This document shows, piece by piece, positions 1 through 5,515 of a stretch of DNA of 7,123 bases. Made by a program: the position numbers and the translations under genes. Positions within the stretch are counted from its first letter, which is position 1. Each line of letters begins with the position of its first letter. The DNA lies in NCBI GenBank assembly GCA_903958915.1, contig CAJBVC010000155.1, positions 1 through 7,123 of the forward strand, given 5' to 3'. The stretch comes from an uncultured beta proteobacterium. GTDB lineage: Bacteria > Pseudomonadota > Gammaproteobacteria > Burkholderiales > Burkholderiaceae_C. Under the pieces are notes generated by a model that searched no databases, had not been told where the DNA came from, and worked only from the letters and a program-made list of their open reading frames with translations.

Positions 1-61
1 ATATTGTTGCGAATAATTGGCGAACCTTTCAACTGCGAGGTCCCTTTGGGGGTCAAACAAC

Positions 62-484
62 ATGTTCAGCCAACGCATCAAGAGTGTCATGGACCGCAGC
101 AAGGTCCTCACCGCCTCACCCGAGACCAGCGTCGTCGACGCGGCCAAGCTCATGGAGCAGAAGTCTGTCAGCGCCGTTCTGGTCATTTCCCAGGAAAAGT
201 TGGTTGGTATCTTTACCGAGCGTGACGCTGTATTTCGTGTGATCGCGCGTGGCATGGATGTGCGCACGACCCGCTTGGGCGATGTCATGACGCCCTCGCC
301 AGTCACCGTAACACCAGAAAAGACCTTTGGCTACGCCCTGCTCTTGATGCATGAGAATGGTTTTCGCCACGTGCCTGTCGTCGTTGACGGTATGCCGGTG
401 GGCATCGTCAGCGCACGCAGTGCATTGGATCCTGATCTGGAGGAATTCGTGTCGGAGGAACAGCGTCGGCGCCACATCAAATAG
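62..484 (+). CDS. Tandem CBS-domain protein
   Basis: This encodes a 140-residue soluble protein made of little more than two CBS domains (a Bateman pair). The first spans about residues 5-62, with the GIFTERD motif at 49-55. The second spans about 71-123, opening with DVMTPSP at 74-80, then FRHVPVV at 101-107 and GIVSARS at 114-120. Bateman pairs generally bind adenine nucleotides (AMP, ATP, SAM) and act as energy or redox sensors; stand-alone forms like this are common in proteobacteria and mostly have no assigned partner. I chose ATG 62 because GGGGG at 48-52 lies 9 nt upstream as a plausible Shine-Dalgarno and because the CBS fold begins directly after it. An in-frame TTG at 17 would add 15 residues without recognisable homology. 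The gene runs in the same direction as glgC, 122 bp upstream, but glgC seems to have its own promoter. Family assignment is firm; the cellular role is unknown. Confidence 0.87.
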   Translation: MFSQRIKSVMDRSKVLTASPETSVVDAAKLMEQKSVSAVLVISQEKLVGIFTERDAVFRVIARGMDVRTTRLGDVMTPSPVTVTPEKTFGYALLLMHENGFRHVPVVVDGMPVGIVSARSALDPDLEEFVSEEQRRRHIK

Positions 485-503
485 CCACCCTACGGCCCAC
501 AAA

Positions 504-517
504 TTGATTTTAGTCAA
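504..517 (+). promoter_or_regulatory. FNR/ANR-like binding site upstream of glgC
   Basis: The sequence TTGATTTTAGTCAA matches the FNR/ANR consensus TTGAT-N4-ATCAA at nine of the ten specified bases (the right half is GTCAA). Its centre, 510.5, is about 70.5 bp upstream of the start site predicted from the TAGAAT box at 569-574. That is a classical distance for a class I FNR-activated promoter. The spacing argument is inference, because the start site is predicted and not measured. Confidence 0.5.
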
Positions 518-558
518 GGTTACTTCAATCTGACTGCAAGCCGCACACCCGGCACATC

Positions 559-574
559 GGGTTAACCCTAGAAT
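559..574 (+). promoter_or_regulatory. Predicted glgC core promoter: palindrome and -10 box
   Basis: TAGAAT at 569-574 differs from the sigma-70 -10 consensus at one base and would start transcription near 581, giving a leader of about 26 nt. No good -35 hexamer is seen 16-18 bp upstream (the region reads ACACCCGG), as expected of an activator-dependent promoter. A perfect 10-bp palindrome, GGGTTAACCC at 559-568, abuts the -10 box and could be an operator, though a palindrome this short can arise by chance. GGGG at 595-598 lies 8 nt before the glgC ATG and is the likely Shine-Dalgarno. Confidence 0.45.
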
Positions 575-606
575 GGATCACAACATAGGCCAACGGGGTT
601 CCCACC

Positions 607-1917
607 ATGAAGACCGCAGTCGATTCCAACAATGGACTGGCTTTTAACCGCGATCCACGTTTCGTCAGTCAGCTGACTCGCAACACCTTTGCCATCGTAT
701 TGGCCGGCGGTCGCGGTAGCCGGCTGCACCAGTTGACCGACTGGCGCTCCAAGCCTGCAGTACCCTTTGGTGGCAAGTTTCGCATCATTGATTTCACACT
801 GTCCAACTGCGTCAACTCCGGGGTGCGCCGGGTTGGAGTGGCCACGCAATACAAGTCCCAAAGTCTGATTCGGCATCTGCAGCTCGGCTGGAGCTTTCTC
901 GATGGACGCCTCGGCGAATTCATCGAGATCATGCCGGCGCAACAACAGGTCAACGAGTCGCAGTGGTACCGCGGTACGGCAGATGCTGTTTTCCAAAACC
1001 TGCGCGAGATTCGCCGTGCCAACCCCGACTACATATTGGTACTTTCGGGCGATCACATTTATCGCATGGACTATGGCCGTATCCTTGCTGCCCATGTCGA
1101 GCGTGATGCGGACCTGACGGTGGCATGCATCGAAGTGCCCTTGGAGGAGGCCAAGAGCTTTGGTGTGATGGCGGTGGATGAACAAAACCGGGTCGTCAAC
1201 TTCGAAGAGAAGCCCAAGGTACCGCTGGCGATTCCCGACAAGCCGGACACTGCACTGGCGAGCATGGGAATTTACGTCTTCAACGCGCGTTTTCTCTTTG
1301 AACAATTACAACGCGATGCGGACGATCCCAAATCCAGCCACGACTTCGGCAAGGACGTGATACCCCACTGCGTGAAACGCTACCGCACTTTTGCGCAGAG
1401 CTTTGCCGACAGCCATGTAGGCGAAGTGGGCAAGCCGGCTTACTGGCGCGATGTGGGAACACTCGATGCATACTGGGAAGCCAATATGGACCTGGTGCAT
1501 GTCTCACCCCAATTGAACCTGTATGACGACGACTGGCCCATCTGGACGTGGCAGCCACAAAGTCCGCCCGCCAAATTTGTGTTTGATGACGAAGCGCGTC
1601 GCGGCTATGCAGTGGACTCCATGGTATCTGGGGGCTGTATTGTCAGTGGCTCAACCCTGCGGCGCACGATGCTGTTCTCCGGGGTCTATGTACACAGTTA
1701 CTCCACCATAGAAGATTCCATCGTTTTGCCGAACGTCCGCATCGGGCGCAATTGCATTCTCAAAAAGTGCATCATCGACAAGAATTGCATCATTCCTGAG
1801 GGGATGCAGGTGGGCCTCGATCCGGAAGCCGACCGCAAGCGTTTCCATGTGACTCCATCCGGGATCACGCTCATTTCCAGGGTGATGCTGGGACAGGACA
1901 TCCACCCTGTGCAGTAA
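607..1917 (+). CDS. glgC: Glucose-1-phosphate adenylyltransferase (ADP-glucose pyrophosphorylase)
   Basis: The 436-residue protein (E. coli GlgC has 431) makes ADP-glucose and pyrophosphate from ATP and glucose-1-phosphate, the committed, allosterically controlled step of glycogen synthesis in the cytoplasm. The nucleotidyltransferase domain spans about residues 26-300. It shows the pyrophosphorylase loop LAGGRGSRL at 32-40, [15 protein letters not shown] at 49-63, the catalytic-aspartate motif [10 protein letters not shown] at 147-156 (D149), the sugar-phosphate motif FEEKP at 199-203 (K202) and [12 protein letters not shown] at 279-290. The C-terminal part, about 330-430, is a left-handed beta-helix with hexapeptide-like turns ([20 protein letters not shown]). 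Aligned without gaps to E. coli, the lysine used for fructose-1,6-bisphosphate activation (K39) is replaced by H41, so effector response may differ. The gene is monocistronic and convergent with tupA, with only 5 bp between stop codons. No glgA, glgB or glgX lies in the window. Confidence 0.97.
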   Translation: MKTAVDSNNGLAFNRDPRFVSQLTRNTFAIVLAGGRGSRLHQLTDWRSKPAVPFGGKFRIIDFTLSNCVNSGVRRVGVATQYKSQSLIRHLQLGWSFLDGRLGEFIEIMPAQQQVNESQWYRGTADAVFQNLREIRRANPDYILVLSGDHIYRMDYGRILAAHVERDADLTVACIEVPLEEAKSFGVMAVDEQNRVVNFEEKPKVPLAIPDKPDTALASMGIYVFNARFLFEQLQRDADDPKSSHDFGKDVIPHCVKRYRTFAQSFADSHVGEVGKPAYWRDVGTLDAYWEANMDLVHVSPQLNLYDDDWPIWTWQPQSPPAKFVFDDEARRGYAVDSMVSGGCIVSGSTLRRTMLFSGVYVHSYSTIEDSIVLPNVRIGRNCILKKCIIDKNCIIPEGMQVGLDPEADRKRFHVTPSGITLISRVMLGQDIHPVQ

Positions 1918-1922
1918 CGGTC

Positions 1923-2762
1923 CTACTTTGCGGCGTTTGGAAAAAACAACTGCTCGCCGCCAATTTTGTAGCTCGCAATCACAGCCTGACCGTGTGCGGA
2001 CGTGATCCAGTTCACAAACTTCTGGCCGTCCACCAGTTTCACTTGCGGGTGTTTGGCAGGATTGACTAACATCACTCCATATTGGTTAAAGAGTCGCTTA
2101 TCACCTTCTACCAGCACCACCAGATCGCCCCGGTTACTGAAATTCAACCAGGTGCCCCGGTCGGCCAGCACATAGGCACCCATGCCAGACGCCATGTTGA
2201 GCGCTGGCCCCATGCCACAGCCGCAAGCCTTGTAGCCGCTTCCTGTAGCGCCCTCGAGGACGGCCAGCTTCCAGAAACGCAGTTCGGCCGCATGGGTGCC
2301 GCTCTTGTCGCCGCGCGAGATGAACATCGCACTGGTGGCTGCCACTCGTCGGAGCGCTTCAACGATGTCGTTGCCACGAATCTTCGCAGGGTCATCTCTG
2401 GGACCAATCACAACAAAGTCGTTGTACATCACATCCTGCCGCTGCACCGCAAAACCCTCAGCAACCACTTTGTCTTCTGCGACCCGATCATGGACGAACA
2501 ACACATCCGCATCGCCGCGCCGGCCCAAGTCGATGGCCTGGCCCGTGCCAAGTGCAACCACCTTGACATCGATGCCACTAGCCGCCTTGAATGCCGGCAA
2601 CAGGTGAGAGAACAGTCCCGACTGCTCGGTCGATGTCGTGGAGGCCACCACGATAGCCTGCGCCGATGTCACTGCGGGAATCATCGCAAATGCTATTGAA
2701 ATCATAGCTGTCTGCGCAACCTTGACGGGCGCTGCAGCCCAGTTCTTCATGCAAGTTTTCAA
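1923..2762 (-). CDS. tupA: Tungstate ABC transporter, periplasmic substrate-binding protein
   Basis: The 279-residue TupA-type protein binds tungstate in the periplasm and delivers it to TupBC. A signal peptide covers about residues 1-36 (hydrophobic AQTAMISIAFAMIPAV, probable cleavage after AQA-36). The mature protein starts with the oxyanion-binding motif STTST at 41-45, the family's TTTS signature. It then shows GTGQAIDLGRRGDADVLFVHD (first residues from 72), FISRGDKSGTH at 148-157 and GMGPALNMASGMGAYVLADR at about 183-202. The start is TTG at 2762. An AAAGGAG Shine-Dalgarno (2770-2776) lies 7 nt upstream of it, whereas the in-frame ATG at 2750 would be 19 nt away, and TTGA overlaps the tupC stop. 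Two cysteines, C180 and C182, flank a glycine next to the GMG segment. Being last in the operon is uncommon for a binding-protein gene. A molybdate preference cannot be excluded from sequence, but the motifs fit TupA rather than ModA. Confidence 0.93.
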   Translation of the reverse strand: MKTCMKNWAAAPVKVAQTAMISIAFAMIPAVTSAQAIVVASTTSTEQSGLFSHLLPAFKAASGIDVKVVALGTGQAIDLGRRGDADVLFVHDRVAEDKVVAEGFAVQRQDVMYNDFVVIGPRDDPAKIRGNDIVEALRRVAATSAMFISRGDKSGTHAAELRFWKLAVLEGATGSGYKACGCGMGPALNMASGMGAYVLADRGTWLNFSNRGDLVVLVEGDKRLFNQYGVMLVNPAKHPQVKLVDGQKFVNWITSAHGQAVIASYKIGGEQLFFPNAAK

Positions 2763-3478
2763 GTTGATTCTCCTTTAACGAATAAATGTGCTTCGGGGTG
2801 CTGCTCCTGCAAAACCTGCCCACCAAAAAAATCGCTGACCGGTAAATCGGCCAGAATCCGGCCCTGCTCCAGATAAATGACCCGGCTCGCCAGACGTTTG
2901 ACCTGCCCCAGGTTGTGGCTCGCGAATACCAGGGTCATGGGTCGATCCTGGCCGGCAAAATCTTGCATCAATAGCTCGATGTCGCGCTTGGCGCGCGGGT
3001 CCAGACTGGCCGTTGGTTCGTCCAGGAACAGGACGTCGGGCGACAGCGCCCATGCTCTGGCCATGGCCACCCGTTGCTGCTGACCTCCCGAGAGCACACG
3101 CGCATTGCGCAATGCGTGTGTGGCCAGGCCCACCCGCTGCAGTGCCATGTCCGCTCGCACCTTGGCGCGGCGCCAGGAAAGCCCCTGCATCCAAAGACCC
3201 AGGGCAATGTTCGCTTGGGCCGACAGCCGCAAGAGATAGGGTCGCTGAAACACCATCGCCTGGCGTACCGCTGTTGGGACCTCAAACCGGCCGGCAGTGG
3301 GCTGAAGCAGCCCATGCAATACCCGCAACAGGGTGCTCTTGCCACAACCGTTGCTTCCGACCAATGCCACCCGCTCGCCCGGAGCAATGCGCAGTTGCAC
3401 GCCCTGTAGCGCATCGACAGCCCCTTTGCCGCTGCCAAAGCGCACGCCAACGTCGTGCAAGGCGTACAGTGGCGTCAT
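2759..3478 (-). CDS. tupC: Tungstate ABC transporter, ATP-binding protein
   Basis: The 239-residue ATPase is the cytoplasmic engine of the importer and carries every ABC landmark: Walker A GSNGCGKST at 41-49, Q-loop glutamine in VFQRP (Q78), signature LSGGQQQR at 129-136, Walker B VLFLDEP at 149-155, D-loop ASLD at 157-160 and the switch histidine H188 in ASHN. It has no extra C-terminal TOBE/regulatory domain, unlike molybdate ModC, which agrees with the short TupC type. The ATG at 3478 overlaps the tupB stop in ATGA and its own TGA overlaps the tupA TTG, so translation of all three genes is probably coupled. No good Shine-Dalgarno precedes this ATG, supporting dependence on tupB translation. 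A 28-bp near-perfect palindrome lies within the coding sequence at 3095-3122. As an isolated protein it could be assigned only to the oxyanion/amino-acid-type ATPases; the Tup assignment comes from its neighbours. Confidence 0.92.
   Translation of the reverse strand: MTPLYALHDVGVRFGSGKGAVDALQGVQLRIAPGERVALVGSNGCGKSTLLRVLHGLLQPTAGRFEVPTAVRQAMVFQRPYLLRLSAQANIALGLWMQGLSWRRAKVRADMALQRVGLATHALRNARVLSGGQQQRVAMARAWALSPDVLFLDEPTASLDPRAKRDIELLMQDFAGQDRPMTLVFASHNLGQVKRLASRVIYLEQGRILADLPVSDFFGGQVLQEQHPEAHLFVKGEST
2770..2776 (-). promoter_or_regulatory. Shine-Dalgarno that decides the TTG start of tupA
   Basis: Read on the minus strand this is AAAGGAG, a near-perfect Shine-Dalgarno inside the last codons of tupC. 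It is 7 nt from the TTG at 2762 and 19 nt from the ATG at 2750, so it favours the TTG. The strong site may raise binding-protein synthesis over that of the membrane and ATPase subunits, compensating for the weak start codon and distal position; this last point is inference. Confidence 0.75.
3095..3122. repeat. 28-bp near-perfect palindrome inside tupC
   Basis: Centred between 3108 and 3109, the core GCATTGCGCAATGC (3102-3115) is a perfect palindrome. It extends to 14 pairs with a single G/T exception (3100 with 3117). It encodes part of the segment just before the LSGGQ signature (THALRNAR), so it may simply reflect codon choice. With no loop it could extrude as a cruciform or bind a dimeric protein. 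Confidence 0.6.
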
Positions 3479-4227
3479 AGCGAACTGGAAACTACCCGAG
3501 CGGCGCTAACAGCACGCAAACTGCCAGAATCGCCGAACTCGCGCCACTTTCGGACCATGGCGATCAGCAGGTTCAGCAACAGGACTACGCCCATCAGAAT
3601 CATTCCGAGGCCCAATGCGAGCGGCAAATCACCCTTGCTGGTTTCCAGTGCGATAGCGGTTGTCATGACACGTGTGAAACCGTCAATATTGCCCCCCACC
3701 ATCATGACTGCGCCGACCTCCGAGATGGCCCGCCCAAATGAAGCAATCACGACCGTGAGCAATGCGTAGCGCTCATCCCAGGCCAACAGCAGACTGCGCA
3801 GCAGGGTTCCAGCTCCCAAAGATTGCAGTTGCTCGCCGTGGACGGCATCCACGTCCTCCACGACCTGGCGAGTTAACGCGGTCACTACCGGCAGCACCAG
3901 CACAGTCTGGGCCAACACCATCGCCTGAAAGCTGAACAGCCACCCGAGAAAGCCCAATGGACCCGAGCGCGACAGCAGCAGGTACACCACCAGTCCCACC
4001 ACTACGGAAGGAATTGCCAGCAAGGTATTGAGCACCGTCAGCAACGCACCGCGCCCGGCAAAGCGAGCAACACCGATCCAGGCGCCCAGTACCAAACCGA
4101 AACCGCATGCCAGCAAACACGCAGTGCCACTGACGGCCAGCGATCTGCCGACGATGGACAGGAGGGTGCTGTCTTGGGAAAGGATGAGATCAAGCGCCAT
4201 CGCGGCGCTGTCAGAAAGTGTGGTCAT
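3475..4227 (-). CDS. tupB: Tungstate ABC transporter, permease
   Basis: The 250-residue integral inner-membrane protein forms the translocation channel. Hydrophobic segments are visible at about residues 30-53, 61-86, 100-118, 153-175 and 203-224, the five-to-six-helix pattern of small BPD-type permeases. The EAA-like cytoplasmic loop that docks with the ATPase is recognisable around 137-180 (SLGAGTLLRSLLLAWDERYA, then FGRAISEVGAVMMVGGN), and GRAISEVGAVMMVGGN is characteristic of TupB/WtpB/ModB-type permeases. I chose ATG 4227, which gives the usual length and leaves the divergent spacer free. The open frame runs further, to 4329, but that would overlap the divergent regulator; ATG 4200 is a second option. 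No strong Shine-Dalgarno is seen. It is the first gene of the operon, and its TGA overlaps the tupC ATG by 4 nt. Confidence 0.92.
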   Translation of the reverse strand: MTTLSDSAAMALDLILSQDSTLLSIVGRSLAVSGTACLLACGFGLVLGAWIGVARFAGRGALLTVLNTLLAIPSVVVGLVVYLLLSRSGPLGFLGWLFSFQAMVLAQTVLVLPVVTALTRQVVEDVDAVHGEQLQSLGAGTLLRSLLLAWDERYALLTVVIASFGRAISEVGAVMMVGGNIDGFTRVMTTAIALETSKGDLPLALGLGMILMGVVLLLNLLIAMVRKWREFGDSGSLRAVSAARVVSSSL

Positions 4228-4236
4228 GACTTGGGG

Positions 4237-4268
4237 TATCGTAGCCCTCACTGAAATTCCCTGCGATA
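4237..4268. promoter_or_regulatory. Inverted repeat in divergent tup/regulator spacer, ModE-like operator candidate
   Basis: TATCGTAG at 4237-4244 and CTGCGATA at 4261-4268 form 8-bp arms with one mismatch, 16 bp apart, filling most of the 50-bp spacer between tupB and the divergent regulator. The outer ATCG...CGAT bases and the overall 30-bp span resemble ModE operators as I recall them (ATCG-type ends, roughly 28-29 bp). The inner TATA-rich part of that consensus is not conserved. On the minus strand TACGAT (4243-4238) is a weak -10 candidate for tupB and would be covered by the left arm. The regulator's own start is only 10 bp beyond the right arm, so autoregulation is likely if this is the site. 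Confidence 0.45.
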
Positions 4269-4277
4269 TGAAACTCC

Positions 4278-5384
4278 GTGCATAGGCTCCAACTCCACTA
4301 CACACTCTCCCGCGATACCAGCCCGGCACAGGTGCGCAACCCGTTGATTGACTTGCTGGTGGCCGTTTCCGGCCAGGGCTCGATCTCGGCGGCGGCGCGG
4401 TCCCTGGAGCTGTCGTACCGCCATGTCTGGGGCGAACTCAAACGGTGGGAAGACACGCTGGGAAGCGAGCTGGTGGTCTGGGAAAAGGGCCACTCCGCGC
4501 GGCTGACACCTTTTGGCGCGAAACTGCTGTGGGCAGAACGCCAGGCACAAGCGCGTTTGGCGCCACAGATTGAGGCCTTGCGCGGCGAGCTGGAACGTGC
4601 GTTTGCTGTCGCGTTCGATCCGCATGCCCACGTCGTCACACTCTTTGCCAGCCATGATGACGCCTTGTCGGCACTGCGCTCCCACGTTCGCGAACCCTCA
4701 CCACTGCACCTGGACATCCGGTTTTGTGGCAGCGTGGACGCCATCCGGGGCTTGAACGAGGGACGGTGTGTCATGGCGGGGTTTCATACCTTGCAACACC
4801 CGGCGCCCGGCTCGCTGGCCGAGCGCACCTACAAACCCCTCTTGAAACCGGGCTTGCACAAGATCATTGGTTTTGCCCAGCGCATGCAGGGCCTGATGGT
4901 CGCGCCCGGCAACCCCCTGGGGCTGCACACCCTGCACAACCTGGCCGATGGCAGGGCCCGCTTTGTCAACCGCGCGCTGGGGACTGGTACCCGTTTGATA
5001 CTGGACGAGCTGCTGGCACACAATGGGCTGTCTGCACAAGCCATCCGCGGCTACGCAACGACCGAACCATCACATGCCGCTGCCGCCCATGCGGTGCGTG
5101 GGGACGCTGCTGATGTGGCCCTCGGCATTGAGGCGGCAGCCACAGCGCAGGGGCTGGACTTCGTGCCACTGGTGAAGGAAAACTACCACCTTGTGTGTCT
5201 GAAGACTGCACTGGATGACCCCGCCATCTGTGCACTGCGTGAAGCACTCCAAAGTACGTCCTGGCTAGACACCCTTGGAAGCCTTGCGGGTTACACACCA
5301 GACCGCAGTGGCGAAGTGCTGTCCTTGCGATCGGTCTTGCCTTGGTGGAGCTTTCAACGCAAGAAACACCACTCTTCAACATAG
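4278..5384 (+). CDS. ModE-like winged-helix regulator fused to a PBP-like sensor domain
   Basis: The 368-residue cytoplasmic one-component regulator has two parts. Residues about 22-85 are a ModE/LysR-type winged helix-turn-helix (GSISAAARSLELSYRHVWGE, then LTPFG at 76-80). Residues about 118-335 match the PBP-like substrate-binding domain found in molybdenum-related regulators and next to MoeA-type domains (PF12727/COG1910 type), with the ligand-loop motif FVNRALGTGTR at 229-239. A conserved-looking tail, GEVLSLRSVLPWW at 345-357, closes the protein. No TOBE (molbindin) domain, the usual ModE sensor, can be seen, so the PBP-like domain presumably binds tungstate, molybdate or a cofactor form. 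The start is the GTG at 4278: an in-frame stop at 4269 rules out anything further upstream and no start other than this precedes the HTH. No Shine-Dalgarno is evident, so initiation may be weak or nearly leaderless. Divergent position 50 bp from tupB strongly suggests that tupBCA is its target. Confidence 0.86.
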   Translation: MHRLQLHYTLSRDTSPAQVRNPLIDLLVAVSGQGSISAAARSLELSYRHVWGELKRWEDTLGSELVVWEKGHSARLTPFGAKLLWAERQAQARLAPQIEALRGELERAFAVAFDPHAHVVTLFASHDDALSALRSHVREPSPLHLDIRFCGSVDAIRGLNEGRCVMAGFHTLQHPAPGSLAERTYKPLLKPGLHKIIGFAQRMQGLMVAPGNPLGLHTLHNLADGRARFVNRALGTGTRLILDELLAHNGLSAQAIRGYATTEPSHAAAAHAVRGDAADVALGIEAAATAQGLDFVPLVKENYHLVCLKTALDDPAICALREALQSTSWLDTLGSLAGYTPDRSGEVLSLRSVLPWWSFQRKKHHSST

Positions 5385-5410
5385 TGCCCCGACCCTACCA
5401 AGCGACCGCC

Positions 5411-5515
5411 TTATTCCGTTTCCAAATCAATTGTGTCTAGGCGCGAAGCCGCAGGCAGTGCTCTTGCACGACAAGGCGAAGCAACAACGACACGGATGAT
5501 TTGGAAACGGAATTA
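5411..5515. repeat. MITE/REP-like palindromic intergenic element
   Basis: The element is bounded by 16-bp perfect terminal inverted repeats, TTCCGTTTCCAAATCA at 5414-5429 and its reverse complement at 5497-5512, with the trinucleotide TTA directly repeated at the outer edges (5411-5413 and 5513-5515). Inside, GTGTC (5433-5437) pairs with GACAC (5489-5493); in the + transcript two G-U pairs and one A-A mismatch join this to the main stem, giving roughly a 24-bp helix. The 51-nt interior holds a small hairpin, GTGC-TCTT-GCAC (5458-5469), and a direct repeat GCGAAGC (5443-5449 and 5476-5482). It contains no ORF. It lies between the convergent regulator and propeller genes and may terminate or stabilise both transcripts, but neither side has a T-tract, so it is not a canonical intrinsic terminator. 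Non-autonomous transposition is suggested by the repeat structure, not shown. Confidence 0.7.

Noticed and set aside
17..61. N-terminal extension of the CBS protein from TTG 17
   Set aside because: The ATG at 62 has a GGGGG Shine-Dalgarno 9 nt upstream and the extra 15 residues resemble nothing in the family.
966..977. GTACCGCGGTAC, a perfect 12-bp palindrome in glgC
   Set aside because: It encodes the conserved WYRGTA segment and is short enough to be explained by codon choice.
568..1305. Long minus-strand open frame of 245 codons opposite glgC
   Set aside because: It is a shadow of the strongly recognised glgC frame; it shows no known motif and no ribosome binding site.
2082..2699. Plus-strand open frame of 205 codons opposite tupA
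   Set aside because: TupA on the other strand has a signal peptide, family motifs and operon overlaps; this frame has none.
4228..4329. Extended TupB N-terminus up to 4329
   Set aside because: It would overlap the divergent regulator gene and remove the shared promoter region; the extra residues are not membrane-like.
5411..5515. Integron attC site or ordinary intrinsic terminator
   Set aside because: The core site motifs of attC are not seen, no integron integrase is present, and neither side of the stem has a T-tract.
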